From: Novosphingobium malaysiense | GTDB taxonomy: Bacteria > Pseudomonadota > Alphaproteobacteria > Sphingomonadales > Sphingomonadaceae | Direction of reading: 5' to 3' | NCBI RefSeq assembly: GCF_000802225.1 | Contig: NZ_JTDI01000003.1 | Span: 62,001-126,000, forward strand | Length of the DNA: 64,000 bases | Part shown: positions 42,650-51,379 of the stretch, in pieces | Position numbering within the stretch: the first letter of the stretch is position 1 | Layout of the letters: each line of letters starts with the position of its first letter | The notes under the pieces: generated by a model | Databases searched by the model: none | Told to the model about the DNA's origin: nothing | What the model saw: only the letters and a program-made list of their open reading frames with translations | Translations under genes and position numbers: made by a program

Positions 42650-43135
42650 TCAACTGTGCGGATATTCGATCGCCATCACTTCCCATTCCTTCTCGCCGGA
42701 AGGGAGGCGCACGGTCCTCAGGTCGCCGATGGCGGCCCCGCGCAGCGCGCGAGCAAGCGGCGCCCCCCAGCCGATACGACCTGCGGAGGCATCCTGTTCG
42801 TCGTCGCCAACGATAGTCACGGTCATGCGCTCGTCGTCCTCGTCGGCCAGTTCGACGGTGGCGCCGAAGAATACCTTGCCGCGCTCTTCCTGATGCGCCG
42901 GGTCGATCACGCGCAGCTTCTTCATCCGGCGTGCGAGGTGCGCCAGTTCGCGGTCGATCTCGCGCATGCGCTTGCGGCCATAGAGGTAGTCGCCGTTTTC
43001 CGAACGGTCGCCGTTGCCAGCAGCCCAGGAAACGATCTCCACGATTTCCGGGCGCTCCGTGCCCAACAGATGATCGTAGCGGGCGCGCAGCGCGGCCATG
43101 CCGGCGGGGGTTATCGGAGGACCTGCAGGTTTCAT
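42650..43135 (-). CDS. greB: Transcription elongation factor GreB-like
   Basis: The 161-residue protein has an N-terminal coiled coil, MAALRARYDHLLGTERPEIVEIVSWAAGNGDRSENGDYLYGRKRMREIDRELAHL. The acidic loop D/E residues (GDRSENGDY) rescue backtracked RNA polymerase. The C-terminal FKBP-like domain contains FFGATVELADEDDERMTVTIVG and ends EWEVMAIEYP. YLYGRKRMREIDRELAHLARRM favours GreB over GreA. ATG 43135 is used because the upstream in-frame start lacks family likeness. Confidence 0.9.
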   Translation of the reverse strand: MKPAGPPITPAGMAALRARYDHLLGTERPEIVEIVSWAAGNGDRSENGDYLYGRKRMREIDRELAHLARRMKKLRVIDPAHQEERGKVFFGATVELADEDDERMTVTIVGDDEQDASAGRIGWGAPLARALRGAAIGDLRTVRLPSGEKEWEVMAIEYPHS

Positions 43136-43211
43136 CGCGGCGTGTTTAGGGCGCGAGGGCAGGGCAGCCAAGGCTCGTCGCGTCTGCTCGACACTTCCGC
43201 AAGGTTGCATA

Positions 43212-43238
43212 CCCTTTATTTGTCCGACAAATAAGGGG
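43212..43238. promoter_or_regulatory. Palindromic operator upstream of GH27 gene
   Basis: A perfect 19-base inverted repeat TTATTTGTC-C-GACAAATAA (43216-43234) is extended by CCC/GGG arms to 43212-43238 with one mismatch. The core TTGTCCGACAA fits the TNGTNNNACNA pattern of FadR-type GntR regulators. It lies 25 bases before the ATG at 43264, a good place for repression. Confidence 0.6.
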
Positions 43239-43263
43239 TGCCTTGGAGTTGAGGATACTGATT

Positions 43264-44640
43264 ATGGCCATATCGCGTCGCAACATCCTGCTTGCCGCTG
43301 CTGCGGCGCCCGTCGCCACCTTGCCGCTTGCAGGGCCGGCTGAGGCCGCCAGCGGGAAAACGGGCGGGGCCCCTGCCGCAAATGCTGCCGGGCTCGCGCT
43401 GAAACCGCCGATGGGATGGAACAGCTGGAACAGTTTTGCCGGGACGATCGACGAGACGCAGGCGTTGGAGACCGCAGCAATCATGCGCGACCGCCTGCTA
43501 CCCAGCGGCTACGACACCTTTACTGTCGACATCCAGTGGTACGAGCCGGAGGCAAAGGGCTACACCTACAACACGCACCCGGTGCCCTCGCTCGATGCGT
43601 ATGGTCGGTTGACCCCGGCCCCCAACCGCTTCCCCTCCGCAGCCGACGGCAAGGGTTTCGCCCCCTTGGCCGAGAAGGTCCACGCCATGGGCATGAAGTT
43701 CGGCATCCACGTGATGCGCGGCATCGCTCGCCGGGCGGTGGAACTCAACCTGCCGATTCTGGGGACCGACCTTCGCGCCGCGGACATCGCGGATACAACG
43801 AGCACCTGCGCCTGGAATCCCGATATGTACGGCGTCGACATGCGCAAACCCGGCGCCCAGGAATACTACGACGGCCTGTTCCGCCTCTATGCTGCGTGGG
43901 GCGTGGACTTCGTCAAGATGGACGACATGAGCCGCCCCTATGACGCCCACGCGCCGGAGATCGAGGCCGCGGCCCAGGCGATCAGCCGTTGCGGAAGGCC
44001 CATCGTACTCAGCCTTTCGCCAGGGGAAACGCCGCTCCTGCGCGGCGATCATGTCCGCCGGCATGCACAGATGTGGCGGATTTCAGATGATTTCTGGGAT
44101 GACTGGTCGCTGCTGGAAGCCCAGTTCACCCGGCTGGAGAACTGGACACCCTATCGGGCACCTGGCTCATGGCCCGATGCCGACATGTTGCCGCTCGGCC
44201 GTCTGGCGCTGGGCGACCGCGACACGCGCTTCACAACGGACGAGCAGCGCACCCTTATGACGCTGTGGTCGATCGCCCGTTCCCCGCTGATCATGGGCGG
44301 CGACCTGCGCTATCTCGACAAACCGACGCTGGACCTGCTGACCAATCCGGGTGTGCTGGCGGTGAACCAGGCGAGTACCGGCAATTGCCCCCACTATGTC
44401 GAGGATGGGATGAAGGCCTGGTCCGCTTGGAGCGAAGACGGCAGCGACCGCTATCTCGCCTTGTTCAACGTCACCGACGAGGCCCGTGAATGCGGAATTG
44501 CCTTGCGGCAACTGGGCATGGCGGGGCCTGTAGCGGTCTACGACGTCTGGCAGGGCGCCGAAATCGGCAACGAGGCGGAGAGGGTATCCAGCCGCCTCGC
44601 ACCGCACGCATCGGCACTCTACCGTCTGCGGCGGACCTAA
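43264..44640 (+). CDS. Glycoside hydrolase family 27, alpha-galactosidase-like
   Basis: The 458-residue protein starts with a twin-arginine signal (MAISRRNILLAAAAAPVATLPLAG), so it should be exported folded. The GH27 barrel begins LALKPPMGWNSWNSF and contains DIQWYEPEAKGYTYN, MKFGIHVMRG and DFVKMDDMSRPYD, where D220 is the probable nucleophile. RISDDFWDDW holds the acid/base Asp. TTDEQRTLMTLWSIARSPLIMGGDL and a C-terminal beta domain complete the family layout. It probably releases terminal alpha-galactose. A palindromic operator precedes it; no transporter or regulator is adjacent. Confidence 0.9.
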   Translation: MAISRRNILLAAAAAPVATLPLAGPAEAASGKTGGAPAANAAGLALKPPMGWNSWNSFAGTIDETQALETAAIMRDRLLPSGYDTFTVDIQWYEPEAKGYTYNTHPVPSLDAYGRLTPAPNRFPSAADGKGFAPLAEKVHAMGMKFGIHVMRGIARRAVELNLPILGTDLRAADIADTTSTCAWNPDMYGVDMRKPGAQEYYDGLFRLYAAWGVDFVKMDDMSRPYDAHAPEIEAAAQAISRCGRPIVLSLSPGETPLLRGDHVRRHAQMWRISDDFWDDWSLLEAQFTRLENWTPYRAPGSWPDADMLPLGRLALGDRDTRFTTDEQRTLMTLWSIARSPLIMGGDLRYLDKPTLDLLTNPGVLAVNQASTGNCPHYVEDGMKAWSAWSEDGSDRYLALFNVTDEARECGIALRQLGMAGPVAVYDVWQGAEIGNEAERVSSRLAPHASALYRLRRT

Positions 44641-44653
44641 ACCGTAATAAGGC

Positions 44654-46621
44654 CTAGCCGGGTTGCCGCTTGCCGGGCATCAGATGGGTGAGCTTGTTCG
44701 GGCCGCGGTAGTTCGACTTGTCCGGATATATCTCCTCGTAGACCACGGCGTTTTCCAGCACGCGCTGAACGTAGTTCTTGGTCTCGTAGATCGGGATCCG
44801 CTCGATCCAGTCGATCCAGTCGACGGCGCCGGTGCGCGGATCGCCGTTGGCGCGCAGCCACTTGTTCACGTTGCCCGGCCCGGCATTGTAGGCCGCCACG
44901 GCCAGCGGCGTGGCGCCGCCATAATAATCCATCATGCGGCCGAAATACCCGTCGCCCAGTCGGATGTTGTAGGTAGCGTCGTTGGTGAGGTCCGAAAGGC
45001 TATAACCCAGGCCCATCTTGCCGGCCTGCTCGCGTGCAGTTGCCGGCATGAGCTGCATCAGGCCGCGCGCGCCAGCGTGACTCATTGCATTCTGCGCAAA
45101 CTGGCTTTCCTGGCGGGTCAGAGCATGGACCATGGTCCAGTTCGTGCCCGGTGGCGTCGGGATCAGCGGATAGGATATTTCGCCGAATTCGCCGAACCCG
45201 TCTTCATGCGCGCTCTGGCCGAGGATGACCGCCAGGTCGCGGCGGCCGATCTCCTGCGCAAGGTCCGCCACGAGCACGTGATCGGCCTCGGTCTCCGCCT
45301 GATCGGCAATCTCCCGGAAGAATTGCACGGCGGTTCGCCAATCTCCATCGCGCGCGACATCGCGCACGGCATCGACGATCGGCCGCTCCATGAAGGCCTT
45401 GCGTTCGGCCTTGGTCGGCACCGCCTTGGGCGAGGTGTCGAGGTTGGGAATGGGGCGCTTCAGTCTCTCGAGCGACAGTTGGCCGTAGAAATACTGCGGA
45501 TATTGCGCCGCCATTTCGAAATAGCGGTTGGCCTCGGCAGTGTCGCCTGCCTTGGCCAGCGCGCGCCCGGCCCAGTAGAACCCCTTGGAGCGCGTTCCCG
45601 GCGTCTGTGCCGCCGCGCCGTAGCGATAGAACAGGGGCGCCGCCCGGCGCGGGTCCTGCTGTTCCCACAAGGCCTTGGTTCCGCCCAGCCAGACAAGCGA
45701 GGTGTAATCGTCGCGCAGGCGATAGGACATCTGGCTGATATCGGTGCCGGGCGCAAAGGCGTCGTCGATCGAACTGGCGATCTTTACCGCGCTCTCGGTG
45801 CTGGCCCCGCGGGCGGCCGTAAGCAGCTCCTTCACCCACTTTTCCGGATCGAGCACCGGCTCGCTCAGCAGGGGACGGTTGGCCAACAGGGTTATCTCGC
45901 CCGGCAAGTTGCCTGAACGCCGCGCCTGAACGGCGCGGTTGTAGACGTAGCCGGGATCCGACGCGACATGCGACGGCAGCGAGAGGCCCAGACTGCCCGG
46001 CGCCGAACCCTGCAACAATGCCAGCCGCTCCATGAACACATTGCGCTTCGCGCCGGAGACGAACGATATCTGGCGCTCCGCCTGCTGCGTCTCGCCCTGC
46101 CAGAGCAGGGCATTCATCCGGGCGTCGTGATCGGCCGGAGTCAGCACGTCGCGATAGAGCGACAGCAGCGTCGCTTCGGCATTCGGCGTCAGGCTGCCCC
46201 CACGCCATGCGGCGACGGCCTTGTCGCGGGCATCGAATCGGCGCACCGCGGCAAGCGCGGTGGCATAGCGTCCGGCCGCTTCACTGGTCAGCGGCGGATA
46301 GCGATCGAAGAAGGCGATGACCGTCGAGGGATCGGGTGATTCGCTGAGCAACGCTTTTTCCGCGAATCCGCGAATCTTCTCTTCGCGCGGATAGCCGGGG
46401 TAGGTGAGCAGGAAGCTGGCATAGGCCGAAAAGCCCATGCGATCATTGGCAACAAGCTGCTGCCAGCGGTCCACGGACTGGTGCACGGAAAGATCGTGCG
46501 ACTGCATGGCGCGTGCACGCGCAACGTCCCATTGACGGCCATCTTCGCCCCAGGCCGGTGCTCCGAGGCTGATAAGGGAAACCGTCAGAAGCAGGGGAGA
46601 GACACGCAACATACTGGACAT
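44654..46621 (-). CDS. slt: Soluble lytic murein transglycosylase (Slt type)
   Basis: The 655-residue protein has a signal peptide (MSSMLRVSPLLLTVSLISLGAPAWG). A long alpha-helical superhelix follows (about residues 25-480), then a C-terminal lytic transglycosylase domain with ALTRQESQFAQNAMSHAGARGLMQLMPATA (the Glu in RQES is catalytic), YNIRLGDGYFGRMMDYYGG and VAAYNAGPGNVNKWL. It cleaves peptidoglycan with anhydro-muropeptide formation in the periplasm. ATG 46621 is used (ATG 46612 is an alternative). It diverges from dapA with about 100 bases between. Confidence 0.93.
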   Translation of the reverse strand: MSSMLRVSPLLLTVSLISLGAPAWGEDGRQWDVARARAMQSHDLSVHQSVDRWQQLVANDRMGFSAYASFLLTYPGYPREEKIRGFAEKALLSESPDPSTVIAFFDRYPPLTSEAAGRYATALAAVRRFDARDKAVAAWRGGSLTPNAEATLLSLYRDVLTPADHDARMNALLWQGETQQAERQISFVSGAKRNVFMERLALLQGSAPGSLGLSLPSHVASDPGYVYNRAVQARRSGNLPGEITLLANRPLLSEPVLDPEKWVKELLTAARGASTESAVKIASSIDDAFAPGTDISQMSYRLRDDYTSLVWLGGTKALWEQQDPRRAAPLFYRYGAAAQTPGTRSKGFYWAGRALAKAGDTAEANRYFEMAAQYPQYFYGQLSLERLKRPIPNLDTSPKAVPTKAERKAFMERPIVDAVRDVARDGDWRTAVQFFREIADQAETEADHVLVADLAQEIGRRDLAVILGQSAHEDGFGEFGEISYPLIPTPPGTNWTMVHALTRQESQFAQNAMSHAGARGLMQLMPATAREQAGKMGLGYSLSDLTNDATYNIRLGDGYFGRMMDYYGGATPLAVAAYNAGPGNVNKWLRANGDPRTGAVDWIDWIERIPIYETKNYVQRVLENAVVYEEIYPDKSNYRGPNKLTHLMPGKRQPG

Positions 46622-46724
46622 TGTGGAAGAAGGCTCCTTATCAGGCGCTGAACGTACTGGTCGATCCGGTGGGGCGAGGTCTCCGCTGGGGCCGGGTAAT
46701 TGAATGTCAGCAGAGGTAAAGTCC

Positions 46725-47606
46725 ATGTTCTCGGGGTCCATTCCGGCGCTTGTCACACCGTTTCGCGATGGCGCTTTCGACGAGCAGGCGTTTCGTCGTC
46801 TTGTCGATTGGCAAATTGAATGCGGCTCCTCGGCGCTGGTTCCCTGCGGTACGACCGGTGAGAATTCGACGCTTTCCAACGCCGAACATCACCGGGTGAT
46901 CGAAGTCTGCATCGAACAAGCGGCGGGCCGCGTCCCTGTGATAGCGGGATGCGGAAGTAACGATACCATGAACGCGCTTCTCCACATGAATTTTTCGAAG
47001 AAGTCGGGCGCCGCTGCCGCATTGGTCGTTGCACCTTACTATAACAAGCCGAGCCAGGAAGGGTTGCTGGCCCACTTCTCCTATCTCGCCGAAAACAATG
47101 ATCTGCCAATCATTTTGTATAACGTGCCGGGCCGGACCGTTACGGACTTGCGGCCGGAGACGGTCTGTGAACTGGCCCGCCGCTTTCCCGATACCTTCGT
47201 CGGCATCAAGGATGCCAGCGGAGACCTGGCACGGGTGACCGATCACCGCCGGGGCATCGGCAAGGACTTCTGCCAGCTGTCCGGCGACGACGAACTGGCC
47301 CTGCCGTTCAGTGCCGCCGGCGGAGTGGGCTGCATTTCGGTGACGGCGAATGTCGCGCCCAAGCTCTGCGCCGAGTTCCAGGCGGCCTGCGCGGCAAACG
47401 ACCTGACGCTGGCGCGCGAGATCAACGACAAGCTCTACCCGCTCCATTACGCCATGTTCGAGGACAGCTCGCCGGGGCCGTGCAAGTACGCGCTGGCGCA
47501 GGTTCACGACTGGATCGAGAACGAACTGCGCCTGCCGCTGGTCCCCTGCAACGACGCTGCGCGCAAGGCCGTCGACGAAGCGCTGGTACACGCCGGGTTG
47601 CTCTAG
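46725..47606 (+). CDS. dapA: 4-hydroxy-tetrahydrodipicolinate synthase
   Basis: The 293-residue aldolase-fold enzyme condenses pyruvate and aspartate semialdehyde in lysine and peptidoglycan synthesis. It begins MFSGSIPALVTPF and has GTTGENSTL (T44, T45), APYYNKPSQEG, YNVPGRT (Y132) and GIKDASGD with Schiff-base K162. AGAGG is 8 bases before ATG 46725, so this is preferred over in-frame ATG 46704. In relatives dapA lies directly before smpB; here two accessory genes intervene. Confidence 0.96.
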   Translation: MFSGSIPALVTPFRDGAFDEQAFRRLVDWQIECGSSALVPCGTTGENSTLSNAEHHRVIEVCIEQAAGRVPVIAGCGSNDTMNALLHMNFSKKSGAAAALVVAPYYNKPSQEGLLAHFSYLAENNDLPIILYNVPGRTVTDLRPETVCELARRFPDTFVGIKDASGDLARVTDHRRGIGKDFCQLSGDDELALPFSAAGGVGCISVTANVAPKLCAEFQAACAANDLTLAREINDKLYPLHYAMFEDSSPGPCKYALAQVHDWIENELRLPLVPCNDAARKAVDEALVHAGLL

Positions 47607-47624
47607 GGCGCGACGCCCGGCGGA

Positions 47625-49583
47625 TCACTTCGCCGGATTGTGCTTCTGGACGAAGGCCATGGTGGCCTGGAGCATTTCCTTGCGCGTTTCGGCACGCGAG
47701 AGCCAATGGTCCTCCTCCTTCAGCGTTACCAGCTGATAGGGCTTGCCTGCGTCCTTGAGTGAATCCGCCATCGCGGTGCTCTGGCGATAGGGTACGACCG
47801 TATCGTCCTTGCCGTGGATCAGCAGGATCGGCGCGTCGGCCTCACTTGCGTGCTTGCGTGGGGAGACGTCGTCGTAATGCTTGGGATCGCCCAGTTCCTC
47901 TTGCCAGAAATGGCGCGTCATGTGTGATCGGCCGCTTTCCCTGACCCGGGCATCGAAGAACATGTCTACGTCCGCAACCGGCGCCACAGCCACGACGCAG
48001 CGGTATATCCCGTGCTGGAGCGTGACGCCCGCCAGAGCGGCATAGCCGCCGTAGCTGGCGCCGACGATGCACGCCCGTTTCGGATCGGCGATCCCGCGCT
48101 TCACGAGTTCGGCCAGTCCGTCCGAGATGTCCGTCTGCATCTTGCGGCCCCATTCGCCGTAGCTGGCATTGCGCAGGGCATCGCCGCGCCCGGTCGAACC
48201 CCGGAAATTTGGCTGGAACACGGCATATCCCCGCGATGCGAATGCCTGAGCCCACCAGTCGAATCCGACTTCGTCGGCGGCGTGCGGGCCGCCATGCGGG
48301 AGCAGTATGACGGGCAGGTTCTTTGCTTCGCGTCCCGGCGGCAGGGTCAGCACGCCGTCCAGTGCGAGGCCATCGCTCGCGCTGTAGTCGACGCGGGAGA
48401 TGGCCCCCACGTCCTTGCCCCAGATCAGGGGGCGTTCATCACCGATGGGATCGGCGCGGTGGTTGGCGACATCCACGAGGAACCAGGTGCCGCTGTCGCC
48501 ATTGCCGTCGACCCGCAGGACCACCTTGGTAAAACCGCTGGTCCAGTCCATCAGGCGCGCGTTGCGGCCCGGGAAGGCACGAAATATGCGGCTGATGGCC
48601 GATTGTGCCGCCGGGTCGAACACTACCGTCTCGCCACTCTCATCGGCCTTGCGGTAGCCGAGCAAGCGGCCGGTCTCATGGTCGATGTAGAGCCGCTCGA
48701 CCGGGACGTCCGCGAGGAATTCCGTTGGCGTGCCACCAGCCAGGGGGACCTCGAACCAGCGGTCGACTTCCTTATCGTCCCTGATTGAGTAGATGACGGT
48801 CGCGTTGTCCTTTCCGAAGCAGATCAGGCTTACGTTTCCATTCGGATCGACACCGCGTGCAAGTTCGTCCCCGCGGACGTTCTCGATGCTCCACTTGCCG
48901 TTGGTCTCGTTGATATCGAGCGTGGTTGCCACGGTGCCGACGACATCGACAAGCCAGTCGCGATAGTGGCCTTCACTCGGCGGCGGTGCGACTTGCCGCG
49001 GCGTGTTCTCGGGAAGGTCGACCGCGTAGAGCGTCGTCCTGCCGTGCCTGAAGCGCATGTTTCCGCCATATCCCGGATCGAGCGCGATACCGCCGAAGTA
49101 GCCGACCGTGCGCCCGTCGATACGGCGGATGCCATAGAAGCCACGGGTAGTGTCGGCGATGGTCCGGCGCCTTGAAAAGACCAGTTCGGGTTTGAAATCG
49201 CGGTTCAGGGAGACAATGATTGTGCCTGTCATCTCGTATTTCGAAACCGTGAAGGACGGACCGAGAGACACGGTCGCGGTGTTGGTGACGAGAACGGTCG
49301 AATCGTCGGCCCAGGAAACTCCGCGGACCTTCGTGGTACCTGCAGAGGAATTGACCAGCACGTCACCGCTTTCATCGACGACGACCAGGCGCATTTCGCC
49401 CTTGATGTTGCGGATCGCGGCGCTCTTGGTGCCATCGGGCGAAAGCGCGATGTCCTCGACGGACGGCAGATCGCCATAGGCTGCCAGTGGGATGGGCTCC
49501 TGGACCTTCGCCGCAAGCGTTGCCGGACTGCACACGAGCGCGAACGCGAGCATGCCCATTGCCCGTCGCTTGCATACCCCCAC
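47625..49583 (-). CDS. Secreted S9 family peptidase (prolyl oligopeptidase-like)
   Basis: The 652-residue serine peptidase has a signal-like N-terminus (hydrophobic stretch around residues 9-24), a beta-propeller-like region to about residue 390 and an alpha/beta hydrolase domain. Catalytic Ser is in CIVGASYGGYAALAG, Asp in LIHGKDDTVVPY and His in KEEDHWLS. HGGPHAADEVGFDWWAQAFASRGYAVFQPNFRGSTG is a family signature. The start is GTG 49583 with AGGGGGG 7 bases upstream; ATG 49559 is possible. It probably degrades peptides in the periplasm. It converges with dapA. Confidence 0.9.
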   Translation of the reverse strand: MGVCKRRAMGMLAFALVCSPATLAAKVQEPIPLAAYGDLPSVEDIALSPDGTKSAAIRNIKGEMRLVVVDESGDVLVNSSAGTTKVRGVSWADDSTVLVTNTATVSLGPSFTVSKYEMTGTIIVSLNRDFKPELVFSRRRTIADTTRGFYGIRRIDGRTVGYFGGIALDPGYGGNMRFRHGRTTLYAVDLPENTPRQVAPPPSEGHYRDWLVDVVGTVATTLDINETNGKWSIENVRGDELARGVDPNGNVSLICFGKDNATVIYSIRDDKEVDRWFEVPLAGGTPTEFLADVPVERLYIDHETGRLLGYRKADESGETVVFDPAAQSAISRIFRAFPGRNARLMDWTSGFTKVVLRVDGNGDSGTWFLVDVANHRADPIGDERPLIWGKDVGAISRVDYSASDGLALDGVLTLPPGREAKNLPVILLPHGGPHAADEVGFDWWAQAFASRGYAVFQPNFRGSTGRGDALRNASYGEWGRKMQTDISDGLAELVKRGIADPKRACIVGASYGGYAALAGVTLQHGIYRCVVAVAPVADVDMFFDARVRESGRSHMTRHFWQEELGDPKHYDDVSPRKHASEADAPILLIHGKDDTVVPYRQSTAMADSLKDAGKPYQLVTLKEEDHWLSRAETRKEMLQATMAFVQKHNPAK

Positions 49584-49787
49584 CTGTCTACCCCCCTACT
49601 GATTTACCCTGTCGAGGTCATGTTCGGAAAGGTCGCCTGCGACGCAAGTATTTTGCGATGGATTACAGGGAATTAATCGCCGTTCACCGAGCGGTTCAAG
49701 CGCCTGTTCCTCGCGATTTGCCTTGGCCTTCGGTCTCGTGAACAGTGTTCTGCAAATACGAATCGATTTGCGGGAGGAGAGAAGACG

Positions 49788-50219
49788 ATGACGAGTTCGG
49801 CAGCCGCCACCTGGACTGACCGCGACGCCGTGACCGGCGAATATGCCAAGAAGGTGCTGGCCTATACCGATTGCATCAAGCGCACGGTCGAAAAGGCCAA
49901 GGAGCCCGGCTTCGACGAATCGGGATGGGATGAACTGGCCGCCATGCTCGATACGAAAAAATTCCGGCGCGTGGGCAACGACAAGGTCGACATGGGCTGG
50001 GACGTCTATCGCGGTCTGCTGATGATGTGGGGGACCACCACCGATTTCTGGGCGGAATTCCATCGCATCAGCGAAGTCGGTGATCGCGTCTATCTGGAAT
50101 TGACCGAACACAACCATCCGCGCGGAGGCACGGAATCGGTCGTGAATTCCTGCACGGTCTACCAGTTCGACGATGCCGGAAAACTGGTCCACCTGGACAT
50201 TTACCTGCAGCACGATTGA
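49788..50219 (+). CDS. SnoaL/NTF2-like hypothetical protein
   Basis: This 143-residue protein opens DRDAVTGEYAKKVLAYTDCIKRTVE and includes KFRRVGNDKVDMGWDVYRGLLMMWGTTTDFWAEFHRISEVGDRVYLELTEHNHP and a closing VYQFDDAGKLVHLDIYLQHD strand. The helix-strand-strand pattern and the final strand suggest an NTF2/SnoaL-like fold, weaker than the other three in this window. GGGAGGAGAG precedes the ATG. It lies between the S9 peptidase and smpB. Function unknown. Confidence 0.75.
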   Translation: MTSSAAATWTDRDAVTGEYAKKVLAYTDCIKRTVEKAKEPGFDESGWDELAAMLDTKKFRRVGNDKVDMGWDVYRGLLMMWGTTTDFWAEFHRISEVGDRVYLELTEHNHPRGGTESVVNSCTVYQFDDAGKLVHLDIYLQHD

Positions 50220-50297
50220 CGCGCGGCTTGCTGCCGACGTCGTTCAGCGAATGGGCCGTTTTCTTTTGGCGCGTGTATCCCTACATGGCCCACCACC

Positions 50298-50780
50298 ATG
50301 GCACGTCCGCAACATACGACATTCGACAAGGTCAAGACCGTCGCAGAGAACCGCAAGGCCCGTTTCGACTACCATATCGAGGACAAGTACGAGGCGGGGA
50401 TTGCGCTGACCGGAACGGAGGTGAAGAGCCTGCGTTTCGGCGAGGGCTCGATCGCCGAATCCTATGCCGAGATCAAGAACGGCGAATGCTGGCTGGTCAA
50501 TGCCAACGTGCCCGAATTCAGCCACGGCAATCGCTTCAACCACCAGCCCAAGCGGCCGCGCAAGCTGCTCCTGCACGAACGGGAGATCGCCAAGCTGCAA
50601 GGCGCGGTGGACCGCAAGGGCATGACGCTGGTGCCCCTGTCGATCTATTTCAACAGCCGCGGCCGCGCGAAGGTCGAACTTGCTCTTGCCAAGGGAAAGA
50701 ACGCGGCGGACAAGCGGCACACCATCAAGGAGCGCGACTGGAAGCGCGATCAGGCACGGATTCTGCGGGACAATCGATGA
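50298..50780 (+). CDS. smpB: SsrA-binding protein
   Basis: The 160-residue SmpB binds tmRNA and brings it to stalled ribosomes. Recognisable parts are [32 protein letters not shown], the beta-barrel core [21 protein letters not shown], and the basic C-terminal tail [25 protein letters not shown] that sits in the empty mRNA channel. The ssrA gene is not in this window. Its stop overlaps the DUF2062 start (ATGA at 50777-50780). Confidence 0.96.
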   Translation: MARPQHTTFDKVKTVAENRKARFDYHIEDKYEAGIALTGTEVKSLRFGEGSIAESYAEIKNGECWLVNANVPEFSHGNRFNHQPKRPRKLLLHEREIAKLQGAVDRKGMTLVPLSIYFNSRGRAKVELALAKGKNAADKRHTIKERDWKRDQARILRDNR

Positions 50781-51379
50781 GCACGATCTTTACCCGCCTG
50801 TCCCGCTGGTTGCACCGCCAGATGCCGACACACGAGCAGCTCGAGGCCAATCGCTTCACGGCATCGATCGCGCGTCGGCAGGAGCTGTTTCGGTTTACCC
50901 GTCGATCGGTTCCGCGCGGGGTCGCGGTCGGTCTGCTGGTGGGAATCTTCGCCCTTATTCCGGGCGTGCAGATTGCCGGGGCCGCGCTCCTGTGCGTGCC
51001 CTCGCGCGGTAACATCCCGATTGCGGCGGCGATGACGTTCCTTTCGAACCCGGCGACCACGCCACTGATTCTCGCCGCTTCCATCTGGGTGGGCAACCTG
51101 CTCGGCTATCACGCCGACCTGTCGACGTTCTATGCGCTCTACGAACGCAGCGCCGGCCTGGCCGACTGGTCGCACTGGTTGCTGTCCGATGCGGCGCCGG
51201 CGTTGCTTATCGGTCTCTTCGTGATCTCCACGGTGGCAGCGGCAATCGGATACGTGCTGGCCGCATGGTTCTGGCGCTTCTGGATCGGTCGCAAGCACGT
51301 GGCCCGCAGGATGCGCTGGCATCAGCGCCGCGCCGAGGCGCCGCCGCCCGATTCCGCCGGATCGGATACCACCGCATGA
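50777..51379 (+). CDS. DUF2062 membrane protein
   Basis: The 200-residue protein has three or so hydrophobic segments: residues 54-75 ([22 protein letters not shown]), 80-105 region ([23 protein letters not shown]) and 140-170 ([24 protein letters not shown]). FIPxxPxQ-like FALIPGVQ and [10 protein letters not shown] are DUF2062 signatures. It overlaps smpB upstream and cckA downstream by ATGA, so all three are probably translated together. Function unknown; linkage to CckA in sphingomonads is frequent. Confidence 0.9.
   Translation: MSTIFTRLSRWLHRQMPTHEQLEANRFTASIARRQELFRFTRRSVPRGVAVGLLVGIFALIPGVQIAGAALLCVPSRGNIPIAAAMTFLSNPATTPLILAASIWVGNLLGYHADLSTFYALYERSAGLADWSHWLLSDAAPALLIGLFVISTVAAAIGYVLAAWFWRFWIGRKHVARRMRWHQRRAEAPPPDSAGSDTTA

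Noticed and set aside
49683-49702. Possible LexA box GTTC...GTTC upstream of the SnoaL-like gene at 49788
   Set aside because: The spacer is 8 bases rather than 7, so it does not fit the alphaproteobacterial consensus.
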